From Pagrus major (taxonomy: Eukaryota; Chordata; Actinopteri; Spariformes; Sparidae): a stretch of DNA of 64,000 nucleotides. This document shows positions 9,205-20,900 of this stretch, one piece after another. Position numbers and translations under genes: made by a program. The notes below the pieces were generated by a model. That model was not told the origin of the DNA. It ran no database searches and saw nothing but the letters and a program-made list of their open reading frames with translations. Within the stretch, counting starts at the first letter, position 1, and every line of letters begins with the position of its first letter. The stretch is taken from contig NC_133230.1 in the NCBI RefSeq assembly GCF_040436345.1, forward strand, positions 2,274,797 through 2,338,796, given 5' to 3'.

Positions 9205-11589
9205 ATGAGTTCAGTTGAGAGTTTGAGAGAGTTTGTCAACGAGCGACTAACTGCTGCTGCTGAAGAAATATTCCGAGTGTTTAAAACAACTATCGTCCAG
9301 TACGAGGAAGAGATCGATCGGCAGCGCGTCCTGCTGGATATCTGCTGGAAACCCCAAGTAAAGTTACACAGGACAGGTGAGGACAAGTTTATTATTTTAA
9401 CAACACTAATGTTCAGAGCCCTGGAGCGGCCATAGAGGGGGAGATATGCATCGCAGCCACGTTTCACTACATGGAGCGAACAGACGAGTGTTTCCCTCGT
9501 GTTGGTTCATTCCACTCCGGGACTCCGGAGGTTCTGAGTGCCCGCTGCACGGCTGGGCTCCGTTCTATAGAAGCCCGCAGCCAAACTCCACTCAAAAAAC
9601 GCTGATTTTACACACAAAACGTTCAGAAAAATACGAGGAGCACTAAAACTAAACAGAAAGAGGTGTGTCTCATTGAACCTATTATGAAGACATGTCAGCA
9701 TTGATTTTGAGTCAGTGGGTCAGATGAGCTGGAAACTATTGGGAAAAATGTAGATTTTACAGTCAAAACATTAATATAAGTAGCACTAAAATCCATATAA
9801 CGAGGTGTGTCCTAATCACCCAGTGTATTAATACAATTTGGCATTGGTTTGGAGTCAATTGGTCAGATGACCTGGAAGTTATTGACAACAAATTTAGATT
9901 TAACATTCAAAACATTCATGGCAAAGAAAATGATGTTTTTGCCAAATGCTACAAACACTGGAACCAAGGTATGAAACACAGAGCAGAAAATATTTCACAG
10001 AAGAAGCTTTTCCAGCTCTTTATGATGAGACGAGAGGAAAGGTGGAGGATCGCTCCAGTCTGCAGAGAGAATTGTGCTCACCTGCGATGGATGGACTTCA
10101 CGGGCCACACGTGAAGCAAGGACTGCCCATTTTATTGATAACGAGTGGGAAACGCACTCCTACATACTACAAACAAGAGGGATGCAGGAGACTCATACTG
10201 GTGCTAATCACCACTCAGAGAAGTGCACTCACCTCTGAGCATGCTGTTCAGTTGCTGTTCCTGAAGACGAACATGCATATTTGAGGATGAATTGAAATGT
10301 GCTCAGGTTTACATAATACAAGTTACTACAAATAAAGGTTGATTGGTTGATTAAATAATCTCTGCCTTTTGTTCTCTGTCCCTCCAGAGCTCCCACAGCA
10401 ACATGTCTGTAAGGAGGAGGAGGTTCTCGCTGACCAGCAGGTTTGTAACCAGGAGAGGAACTCCAGTCTGGACCAAGAGGACCCAGAGCCTCCAGAGATT
10501 AAAGAGGAACAGGAGGAACTCTGCACCAGTCGGGAGGGAGAGCAGCTTGTACTGAAGGTTGAGACGGATACTGTCATGTTGACTCCAACTTATGAGGAAA
10601 GTGACCACAGTGAAGCAGAACCAAAAAGTGACCACCAGCTCCTCTCCAACAACTCTCATGTAGCTGAGAGCCAAGATCAGAAAGGAGGAAAACATGGAGA
10701 TTCAGGATCAGCTGGAGATGGAGAGCCAAAACAAAAGAAAAGACATCACAGAAGCAAAAGTCACAGTGATGATGCAAAAAACTCTACCTCATCAGACATT
10801 CACCATAACACTCACCCAGGTAAAAAGTCTTTCAAATGTGACACATGTGGAAAGGCTTTTAAGATTAAGTCCCTATTGAATACACACCTAAGAACCCACA
10901 CAGGTGAGAAGCCTTATTCTTGCCAAACATGTGGGAAAGCTTTCAAGACTTGTAGTAAAGTGAATCGGCACATGATAATCCACACTGGTGAGAAACCGTA
11001 TACTTGCAAAACGTGTGGGAAAGATTTCAGCCAAAGTGCAAACTTAACAGTCCACATGAGAACCCACACAGGTGAGAAGCCTTATTCTTGCAAAACGTGT
11101 GGGAAAGATTTCAGCCGAAGTGAATCCTTAACAGTCCACATGAGAATCCACACTGGTGAGAAGCCTTATTCTTGCAACACATGTGGGAAAGCTTTCAGGA
11201 CTTGTGTTGAATTGAATTTGCACATGAGAATCCACACTGGTGAGAAACTGTTTTCTTGCCAAACATGTGGGAAGACTTTCACCCGAAGTGATCACTTAAC
11301 AGCCCACTTGAGAACCCACACTGGTGAGAAGCCTTATTCTTGCAAAACATGTGGGAAAGCTTTCAAGACTCGTTTTGAATTGAATCTGCACATGAGAACC
11401 CACACAGGTGAGAAACCGTATTCTTGCAAAACATGTGGGAAAGCTTTCAACCGAAGTGATCACTTAAGAGCCCACATTAGAACCCACACTGGCGAGAAAC
11501 CGTATTCTTGCAAAACATGTGGGAAAGCTTTCAACCGAAGTGATTACTTAAGAGTCCACATGAGAATCCACACGGATGAGAAGCCATAA
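9205..11589 (+). CDS. C2H2 zinc-finger protein, gene D (457 aa, 9 fingers), two exons
   Basis: Exon 1 is 9205-9376 and exon 2 is 10388-11589, with the same GT-AG joint as gene B. The N-terminal 57 residues equal those of gene B. Nine complete fingers follow from about residue 215. They include runs with Asn-Arg-Ser-Asp contact loops ([20 protein letters not shown]) in fingers 8-9 not seen elsewhere in the window, so its DNA preference should differ from its neighbours. One linker reads TGEKL and the protein ends TDEKP-stop. All zinc ligands are intact. It is the shortest of the apparently intact genes. Confidence 0.88.
9946..10284 (+). pseudogene. hAT transposase relic in intron 1 of gene D
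   Basis: It reads [20 protein letters not shown], then the C-terminal segment [20 protein letters not shown]. The middle shows a deletion (GPHVKQG) relative to gene B's copy, which removes part of the GWTS.TES region. Not coding. Confidence 0.6.
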
Positions 11590-12320
11590 TTTTGAAAGAC
11601 CTGGGGGAAAGTTTCTCTGATCAGTCGCTTTGAAGAGACATTTGAGGACACGTACAGGCGAGTAGCTTTGTATTTGTGAAATATGTTGGAGGTGATTCAG
11701 TTCTAGTGTTTCATGCATAATTGCAGAACTTTAACTTGAAATTATATACTTGAAAAATCCTCAGAGGCTCAATATACACAGGAGAAATGATGAGCTGAAA
11801 GCTGAATGTGTACAATTTCCCATTGAGACGATGTCACAATATGTTTGTGTCAATATCTTCATCCTGATTTGCCCATATTTGTGAAAATGATGATTAAAAG
11901 GTCAAGTTAATCAGTCTCATGTGTCCCACTTATTATCGCTCCTCGTGTCATGCTTTTCTATAAACATTTATATGTTAAATACTTGTAGTTTTTCCAGTAG
12001 CTTCCATGTAAGTAACCAAAAAGTAAGCTGTTAGTTCAAAGTAGCAGTTTAGAAAAGAGTGGCACATTTCTTTGTGGGATTAAGCAGAGTAGATCTACAC
12101 CTTAATATAAGGAGTACAACAAACATAGTGTAAACACACTGTGTAAAAACAGTATAAGAATGGTGTTAAATATAGTTAATTAAATTAATATAAATAAATG
12201 TATAAAAGTATTTTGGAGTTTGCTTAGCAACTGTACAACATTTTTGTCCAAATTATTTATTGAAGTTTAAAAGTGTAGTCAGATATGTTTTAAACAGGTT
12301 CTGAATAAAATGTGTTCAGT
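11590..12320 (+). other. 3' flank of gene D
   Basis: It contains the decayed post-stop finger, a candidate poly(A) signal ATTAAA at 11893-11898, and the shared AT-rich flank running into the promoter of gene E. Confidence 0.65.
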
Positions 12321-12493
12321 CTGAAGCGGAATTAAAAGCCTCCGCACTTCCCCCGTCGGAGCTTAACAGCGTGACACCCAGCGGAAGTAAACAGTAGCAG
12401 CTAGCAGCATTAGCTGCCTGTGTGTAATGAACGAAGTGGAAGACGGTACTGAGTCACAGCGCAGCTCATTATTGAATTAGTAATTAAAGAACA
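12321..12493 (+). promoter_or_regulatory. promoter block of gene E
   Basis: GGAAGTAAACA lies at 12383-12393 and TGAGTCA at 12450-12456. The block is intact although the gene behind it has lost its start codon. Confidence 0.5.
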
Positions 12494-14115
12494 ATAAGTT
12501 CAGTTGAGAGTTTGAGAGAGTTTGTCAACGAGCGACTAACTGCTGCTGCTGAAGACATATTCCGAGTGTTTAAAACAACTATCGTCCAGTACGAGGAAGA
12601 GATCGATCGGCAGCGCGTCCTGCTGGATATCTGCTGGAAACCCCAAGTAAAGTTACACAGGACAGGTGAGGACAAGTTTATTATTTTAACAACACTAATG
12701 TTCAGAGCCCTGGAGTGGCCATAGAGGGGGAGATATGCATCGCAGCCACGTTTCACTACATGGAGCGAACAGACGAGTGTTTCCCTCGTGTTGGTTCATT
12801 CCACTCCGGGACTCCGGAGGTTCTGAGTGCCCGCTGCACGGCTGGGCTCCGTTCTATAGAAGACCGCAGCCAAACTCCACTCAAAAAATGCTGATTTTAC
12901 ACACAAAACGTTCAGAACAATATGAGGAGCACTAAAACTCAACAGAAAGAGGTGTGTCTCATTGAACCTATTATGAAGACATGTCGGCATTGATTTAGAG
13001 TCAGTGGGTCAGATGAGCTGGAAACTATTGGGAAAAATGTACATTTGACATTCAAAACATTCATGACAAGTATAAGGAGCACTAAAATCCATATAACGAG
13101 GTGTGTTCAATCACCCAGTGTATTAATACAATTTGGCATTGGTTTGGAGTCAATTGGTCAGATGTTCTGGAAGTTATTGAAAAAAATTAAGATTTAACAT
13201 TCAAAACATTCATAGCAAAGAAAATGATGTTTTTTGCCAAATGCTACAAACACTGGAACCAAGGTATGAAACACAGAGCAGAAAATATTTCACAGAAGAA
13301 GCTTTTCCAGCTCTTTATGATGAGATGAGAGGAAAGGTGGAGGATCGCTCCAGTCTGCAGAGAGAATTGTGCTCACCTGCGATGGATGGACTTCATTGGC
13401 CACACGTGAAGCAAGGACTGCCCATTTTATTGATAACGAGAGGGAAACACACTCCTACATGCTACAAACAAGAGGGATGCACGAGACTCATACCGGTGCT
13501 AATCACCACTCAGAGAAGTGCACTCACCTCTGAGCATGCTGTTCAGTTGCTGTTCAGTTGCTGTTCCTGGAGAAGAACATGCATATTTGAGGATGAATTG
13601 AAATGTGCTCAGGTTTACATAATACAAGTTACTACAAATAAAGGTTGATTGGTTGATTAAATAATCTCTGCCTTTTGTTCTCTGTCCCTCCAGAGCTCCC
13701 ACAGCAACATGTCTGTAAGGAGGAGGAGGTTCTCGCTGACCAGCAGGTTTGTAACCAGGAGAGGAACTCCAGTCTGGACCAAGAGGACCCAGAGCCTCCA
13801 GAGATTAAAGAGGAACAGGAGGAACTCTGCACCAGTCGGGAGGGAGAGCAGCTTGTACTGAAGGTTGAGACGGATACCGTCATGTTGACTCCAACTTATG
13901 AGGAAAGTGACCACAGTGCAGCAGAACCAAAAAGTGACCACCAGCTCCTCTCTAACAACTCTCATGTAGCTGAGAGCCAAGATCAGAAAGGAGGAAAACA
14001 TGGAGATTCAGGATCAGCTGGAGATGGAGAGCCAAAACAAAAGAAAAGACATCAGGGAAGCAAAAGTCACAGTGATAATGCAAAAAACTCTACCTCATCA
14101 GACATTCACCATAAC
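12494..14115 (+). pseudogene. zinc-finger gene E, 5' part (exon 1 and start of exon 2)
   Basis: Exon 1 is 12494-12665 and exon 2 resumes at 13694. The start codon is ATA (12494-12496) where every other copy has ATG, and no nearby in-frame ATG replaces it. Exon 1 also has Asp in place of Glu in the A-A-E-E-I-F stretch. Exon 2 encodes the usual acidic and basic linker and stops at 14115 within the IHHN.H.G motif, where a BEL/Pao element is inserted; read-through gives CFRGNL-stop. The remaining part lies at 21791-22570. Confidence 0.85.
13241..13590 (+). pseudogene. hAT transposase relic in intron 1 of gene E
   Basis: It has the same segments as in gene D ([20 protein letters not shown] ... 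[17 protein letters not shown]). A 12-bp direct repeat (CTGTTCAGTTG unit, 13539-13566) makes the C-terminal end longer, as in copies H, J, K and L. Confidence 0.55.
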
Positions 14116-14943
14116 TGTTTCAGAGGTAATTTGTAGCGCTAGCTCTTTAAGGTTGTTACAGCGGTCAAGATGAGGTGCCGGTCAGGACACAGTAATGAGG
14201 CTTGCAGGTTCGCTGATGGTGGCATTTATTGTGCACTCAATGTTGTTGTATATAGTTCTGCAAAATAGTAACAAACCACATAGCCATTATAATAAATGTA
14301 TTCAAATAATAAAAGGAATAATAAATGTTTACACAATCAGAATATATGTGTCTTTTCTTTATATGCAACAGTAATGCATTTAAATCCACAGGAGCACAGG
14401 TATAGGTTAACTAGTGGTCAATAGCTCCCTCTCCTGGCGAAGCAGGGTATAAACAAAGACAACACTCGGTGCACATGGCGGCCAACAGCTGATAAATTAA
14501 CGACCCAAACAACGTTACGTTCCGACAGCTAGCTTGCTGGACACACACACAACACTCGGCTACCAGCGTTCACAGTATATTCATGAACAATGTAAACACC
14601 ACGGACCTCCATTACCGTCCGGCGGCAGAGAGCACACGAGATTTAGCTAAGTGTGCTAGTAAACAGTATAACACAGTATGAAGCGATACTCACTTTGTTC
14701 ATTCACTTAAACATTTGGAGTGGCACAATAACCCTCGTCAAACAAAAACAACCGTGTTTCAGGCGAAAAATACTATAAGTCCACGGTGAGCGCAGGTGAG
14801 AAAGGGGAAGGAGAAAAAAAAGACTCTGTCAGCTTGACTTTTCCTGTGTGCTCTCACTTCTTCACTGGTGGTCACTGCGTCACTTTCTGAGGCGCTCCTT
14901 CACAACAAGAGCATGCTCCTTCAGAATAAGAGCCTTTGATACA
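14116..14943 (-). repeat. 3' LTR of the BEL/Pao element
   Basis: In element orientation the LTR begins TGTATCAAAG and ends CTCTGAAACA. Just upstream of it in element orientation (window 14944-14955) is a purine tract ending GGGGGCGGC, the likely plus-strand primer. Confidence 0.93.
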
Positions 14944-14987
14944 GCCGCCCCCAAATGTGCATGGCACATTTGCATCTAAGAAAAGGC

Positions 14988-17900
14988 TCAGTTCATCTTA
15001 GGGGGTTTGGAGGTCGGAGGAGGATCTTCCTCTCCAGGTGGGAGAGCTGGTAACTTCACCAGTCGGGCCACTGGCCGTGTGAAGATGTGTCCTTTAATGT
15101 TGACATCCGCTGATCTGACACAACCATCATCACTGCGATGGACCTTGACCACACGCCCAACTGGCCACTGTGCCCGTGGCAGCTGGGGCTCCACCAGCAT
15201 GATGACTGCTTCATCTCGCAGATCCGGAGGACAGGACTGCCATTTCTGTCTCGTCTGGAGACCAGGTAGGTACTCCCTGATGAACCTGGACCAGAATTGA
15301 TCCGCCAGGATCTGGGAATGCCGCCAGCGCCTGCGGCTCAGGATGTCAGTCTCTGGGTACACCACCTGCGGGAGCGAACCGTCGAGCCGCCCCATGAGCA
15401 AACTGTTTGGTGTCACAGGATCGATGTCGGCTATGTCGGCTGAGACATAGCCCAAGGGTTTTGAGTTGAGGATGGCTTCAACTTCCAGGAGCACGGTGAG
15501 TAACACTTCTTCAGGAACAGGTTGTGATCCAACACATGTGTAGAGTGCTGACTTGACTGAACGAACTTCCCGCTCCCATACTCCGCCGAAGTGGGGAGCA
15601 GCTGCGGGGTTAAAGTTGAACTTGATCTTCTGACGGGCAAGCCGCTGCTGTAGCTCTGGAGCCATGTTCTCGAAGGCCTCCCTGAGCTCTCGTTGGGCTC
15701 CTTTAAAGTTGGTCCCTCTGTCTGACCACACTTCAGCGGGGGTTCCTCTTCTGGCGGCGAACCGCCTCAACGCCATCAGATAGGCATCAGAGTCCATGTT
15801 CTTGAGGAGATCCAGATGTACAGCTCTGGTCGTCAAACACTTAAAGATGATTCCCCAGCGTTTTTCTTGACGTCTGCCTACTTTAACCAGCATGGGTCCA
15901 AAACAATCCACGCCTGTGGAGTAAAAGGGGGGTTTGTGAAGTCTGAGGCGAGCCTTTGGGAGGTCAGCCATCCTTGGAACTGAGGGCTGGCCCCTCCAAC
16001 GTTGACACTCAGCGCAGGCTCGTTGATGCTTACGGACCGCCTCTCGTCCTCTGATGATCCAGAACGATCTCCGCAGCTCTGAAAAAACTCGCTCGGGACC
16101 TGGGTGGTGCAGATCGCTGTCGTACTTCTGAATGAGCAGGTGTGTCACTGGATGAGCAGCATCGAGGACAACAGGATGTAGGGGGACATCGACATCTTCC
16201 AGCCGTCTGAGCCGACCACCCACTCTTATTAGGCCAGAGGTTGAATCGAGGACAGGTGATAGGGTGAGTAGGCGACTTGAAGGTGGCACTGGTTTCCCTC
16301 CAGCCAGGAGCTTGTAGTCATCAGGAAAAGACTGCTTCTGAGCCCTCAGCAGGATCTCAGTTTCTGCTCGCTGATAATCCTCAGCTGTGAGTGGAGTGCC
16401 AGAGGGGGTTGCTCCCTGGAGCTCGGTGACTGCGTCCTCTAGGAGTTCTTGCCAGGAACTGGATCCTTTATCCCCTGGGCCACAGTCTGAAGGTGAGGTG
16501 ACTGTAGCTCCGCAAAAGGCAGTCTTTCTGAGCTCTGCTTGATCGTCGGGGGGCTCAGCGTTCGGCCTCTCTGGCCAGCTGTCTGGGCTTCTCAGCAGGA
16601 AGGGAGGTCCCTGGGACCATCTGTTTGGATCTTTCAGTTCCTGCAGAGTTTTACCTCTTGTCAAGTCATCTGCGGGATTTTGCTCTGAGTCCACATAGCG
16701 CCAGGTACAGTCCTCCGTTAGCTCCTGTATCTCAGCCACTCTTGCTCCGACGAACACCTTGAAGCGACAGGACTGGGAATGGAGCCAGGTGAGCACCGTG
16801 GTAGAGTCAGACCACAGAGTGATGTGAGTGACTTCCAAGGTGAGTTCTTTGGTGAGGAGACTGGCGAGTTGTGCTGCGACCAGAGCAGCACACAGTTCCA
16901 GGCGTGGGATGGAATGTACACGTTTGGGGGCTACTCTGGAACGAGCGAGGATGAAGGAAAGGTGAATCCGGCCCTCTTTGGTCGCTGTCCTCAGGTAGGC
17001 CACAGCTCCGTAGGCCTGCTCCGAAGCGTCGGCGAAGATGTGCACTTCACGAGAGACAGCGTCGTAGTCAGAGTCTGCAGGTACATATGCTCGAGGAAAG
17101 GTAAGTAGAGGTAAGAGCTGGAGCTCATCTTCCCAGTTGGACCAGGCTTGGAGCAGAGCTGTAGGTAAGTTTGGGTCATCCCAACCGCGCTGCTTATCCC
17201 ACAGTTGCCGGATGATGAGCTTTGCCCTGGTGGAGAAAGGCAGGAGGTAACCTAGGGGGTCGTACTGTGAGGCTAGGACCTTGTAGATGTTTCTTAGGGT
17301 CGGAGCGTCGTAGGTCACCGGTCGGTGCTTGTAGCTCAGGGAGTCTCTCTCCCAGTTCCAGCTGAGACCCAGGGTGGACTCTTGAGGGTTGGCCTTGTCT
17401 TGGGCCAACCACAGGTCTAGGCTCTGTGATCGGGCCTCTGTTGGCAGGTGATTCAGGACGCTCGGCTCATTACAGGCCCACTGTCGGAGGTCGAAGCCTG
17501 CTGAAGACAGAAGATCTCTAAGCCGATCCACCAGCTGCTTGGCTTCTTCTGGAGCACGTACACTTTGCAGGCAGTTATCGACGTAGAAGCAATGGTCGAC
17601 AGAGAACCTCACGATGTCTTCAGGCTGGCTGTGATCTGTAACATGGCGCTGCAGTGCATACGTAGCACAACAGGGGCTACAGGTTGTGCCGAAGGGCAGG
17701 ACTTTCCACTCAAACACTCTTGGGGGCTCATCGACTTTCAGGTCACGCCAAAGGAACCTCAGTAGTGGGCGATCATCAGGAAGAAGGCGGACTTGATGAA
17801 ACATCCCTTTAATGTCTCCACTCACTGCGATGGGGTGCTCCCGGAACCTCAATAGTACGCCAACCAAGGAAGCTCCAAGGGTGGGGCCAGGCAGTAGATA

Positions 17901-20900
17901 CTGGTTCAGAGTTTGGCCGAGGTGTTGGTGAGAGCAGTTAAAGACGAGCCGGTGCTTCCCATTGTGAGAAACTAGGTGGTGGGGAATGTACCAACACTCA
18001 GCAGGTGGTTCCTCTTTGGTGACCTCTTGAACGGCGCCTGCCTCAATGAGCTTCTGCATTTCTGCTCTGTAGAGCGCTGCTCGCTCAGGATATTTCAGGA
18101 GTCGTCGCTCCGTGCTTCGCAAAAGAGCCATGACTGACTCCTTGGGTGCCTGCAATGGAGGCATGGCTGCATGACGTAGCAGTGGGGTAGCATATCTCCT
18201 CACCCCGTCGACCTCAGTGCGGACGGTCTTGGCGTCCAACGATGCAACCGCTTGTTGGTCCTGTTTTGACCTAGTCACTTCTCTTTCTGGTCGGTGAGGT
18301 ACAGCGTCCATCTGCCAGAGCCTCTCTACGTGGCGGTACAGCTCATCCATCTGTGGAGGTAAGGAGGTAAAGAGACACTGCACGGCGTCGGCTGGCCGCC
18401 CCATGGAACGGACAGGACCTTGGAGGGTCCAGCCCAGCCGGGTGTGGACTGCTGCAGGGCCACCAGGCGGTCCGAGTCTGACTGGTTCCACAGGTGTGAT
18501 GAGGTGCGACTGATCAGAGCCAAGAAGGAGTGATGGTCTGGCGTCCTTCAAGGCAGGTATGGGGAGGCCATGGAGATGTTTGTACTTCTTCTGAAGTTGC
18601 CCTATGGGGTAGGTATGCTGGGCTAGGCTGAGTCGGCTAGCTGTGAAGGCATCGTCGATCTTATAGCTGACCTTGGGGTTTGCAGGGGGGGAAACATGGA
18701 ATGAGACCTTATGTCCATGGAGCACCTGTATGTCCTGCCGGACTGTCCGCAGAGGGAGATCTTCTGGGGCGCCTTTCATTCCCAGTGCTTTGGCTGCAGC
18801 TGGTAACAGCATGGACCGCTCTGAGCCATCATCCAGCAGAGCGAAGGTGCTGAAGCTACGCCCTTCGTGATGGAGAAGCACCGGGACGACCTTTAACATG
18901 ACCCGATTGCTGGCTCCAGGTCGGTCGAGGTAGAGGGAGTCAGAGGCAGAGCTGGTCAGGCAGCTCTCTTCCTTCCTTGCAGGCTCTTTATTGCTTCTCT
19001 CAGGCCTCAGGTTTATCTCGTGAAGGGCGAGGAGGTGTTTCCCTTGGCAGATGCTGCAGGGTTTCTTCAGTGTGCACTGAGCTGCTTGGTGGTTTCGCGC
19101 ACAGCGCCAGCATCGCTTGTTAACTTGAATCCACTCCTTGAGCTGCTCTTTTGAGAGTTTGGCGACTTCGCTGCACTGACTGAGGTAATGTTCATCACTT
19201 TGACAGTAAGCGCAGTAGGGTTTCTTCTGTGGTGTCCCTTTCACAGGACTGGACGCAGAGACGTTGCCAGCCGGCTCTCCGAGACCATGTAGAACCGTCA
19301 CCGTGTGTTTCCCAGAGCGAGTATCCGGTCTAGGAGGCTGTCTTTCCCTGTTGGTTCTGGCGCTGACTTGGCTGTCGAAGCTCATGCACCAGGACTCGTA
19401 GCTGAGCCACTCTGACAGGTCGTGCAGGGTGTGTGAGGTCCCAGGCTGCTTGAACTGATGGCGACGGAAGTCAGCTCTCTGTTCAGCGGGAAGCTTGGTC
19501 AGGAGACGAACTACATGGGAGCCGCAGTTCAGTTCGATCTCTCCCTCTGGGCCTAAGGTCTTGAGTAAGCCGACTAAGGACTGGATCTGGAGAGAGAACC
19601 TCTGGAAGGCTGGGATGTCACCACGTCTAATCTCAGGGGCTTCCAGGACACTAGCTATTTTCCTCAAGGCTAGTTGGTGAGGCTGGCCGAATCTGTCGTA
19701 CAGGGATCTCATTGTGTCAGTGTAGGGGGTGGGAGAATTTAAATAGGCGTCGGCTATTAGCTTAGCTTCCTCCAGTCTCAGGTGATCCACAAGGATCTGG
19801 TACTTGAATAGTTCTGTGGAGTCTGGTGGAAGCAGGTTCTCCAATGCAAGGCGGAGCCGAGCAAACTCACTCGGGTCTGGCTGAGTGAGTTTTGGGATTG
19901 TGGGCTTGGGGCCTCTGTACACCAGTTCGGACACAGGGGGCTTTACAGGTTGGTTGGTGGGGAGAGAGCTGGGCGTCACCCTGGTGGCTGTTGGGGGAGG
20001 GGCTACTTGGGGCAGTACTGAGGGTCTTGAGCCTGTGTAGACAGGAGCAGGGTGAGGGTGTGACTGATAGGGCTGAAGCAGGGGATGAGGCAGGGCCTGG
20101 TCATAGGGGGGACGATAAGTGGGGTAGGAGGGATGGTGTGAAGACACTGAAGTAGGGGGATAACAGGTCGACTGGGCTTGATTTGGCTGACTGCGAGGAG
20201 GGAGGTTCTGGTACATGTCCTGTGGCCCTAAGTTGAGATCACTCATACCCGCCAGCATGTTATCCTCCGGTTCAGGCCAGGGTGGAGGAGCAGGCCAGTC
20301 CTCCTCGGATTCTTCATCAGGCTGTAGAAACGTAGGATTGGGCTGGGAGGTTGCAGCACTGGCCCCAATAGGTCTGTAGCTACTGTGACTTGAGGCAGAG
20401 TCAGTGGACCGTTTCATATCCTCCCTCAATGAGCGGGCTTCACCTATTAGTTCTCTCATCTCCTTTCGAGCTTCACACAGTTCCTTTAATGTAGCCTGAA
20501 AGGCCTGTTGAGACTGTAGTAGTCCTGTGTTCTCTTCCTGTATGCGTTGGATATCTGGATGGAAGGCGGGGTCCCGATAAGAGCTCCACAGCTGTGAGGT
20601 GGGAGCTCCAGGTAAGATATCCATGGCTAGGTTTCTCCTCTGGAGGTGTCTCTGGGCTAGCTGAGGCGTCTCTAGGTGAGCAGCATCCCTTGAGAAGCCA
20701 CCAGAGGGAGGCTGAGGTGAGTGATGGTGACTCAGGTTCACTAGACCGTACTGGGGGAGGGGGGAAGCCAGCTCGGGGGGAGGGGAGGAGGGTGGCGGTC
20801 TCCACCATGATGAGCCTCGATGACGATTCTCCACGTAGTCTACGTCGAAATCTTGGAGCTTGGCAGGTCGACGTGTGTGACGCTTGGGTCTGGCATCAGC

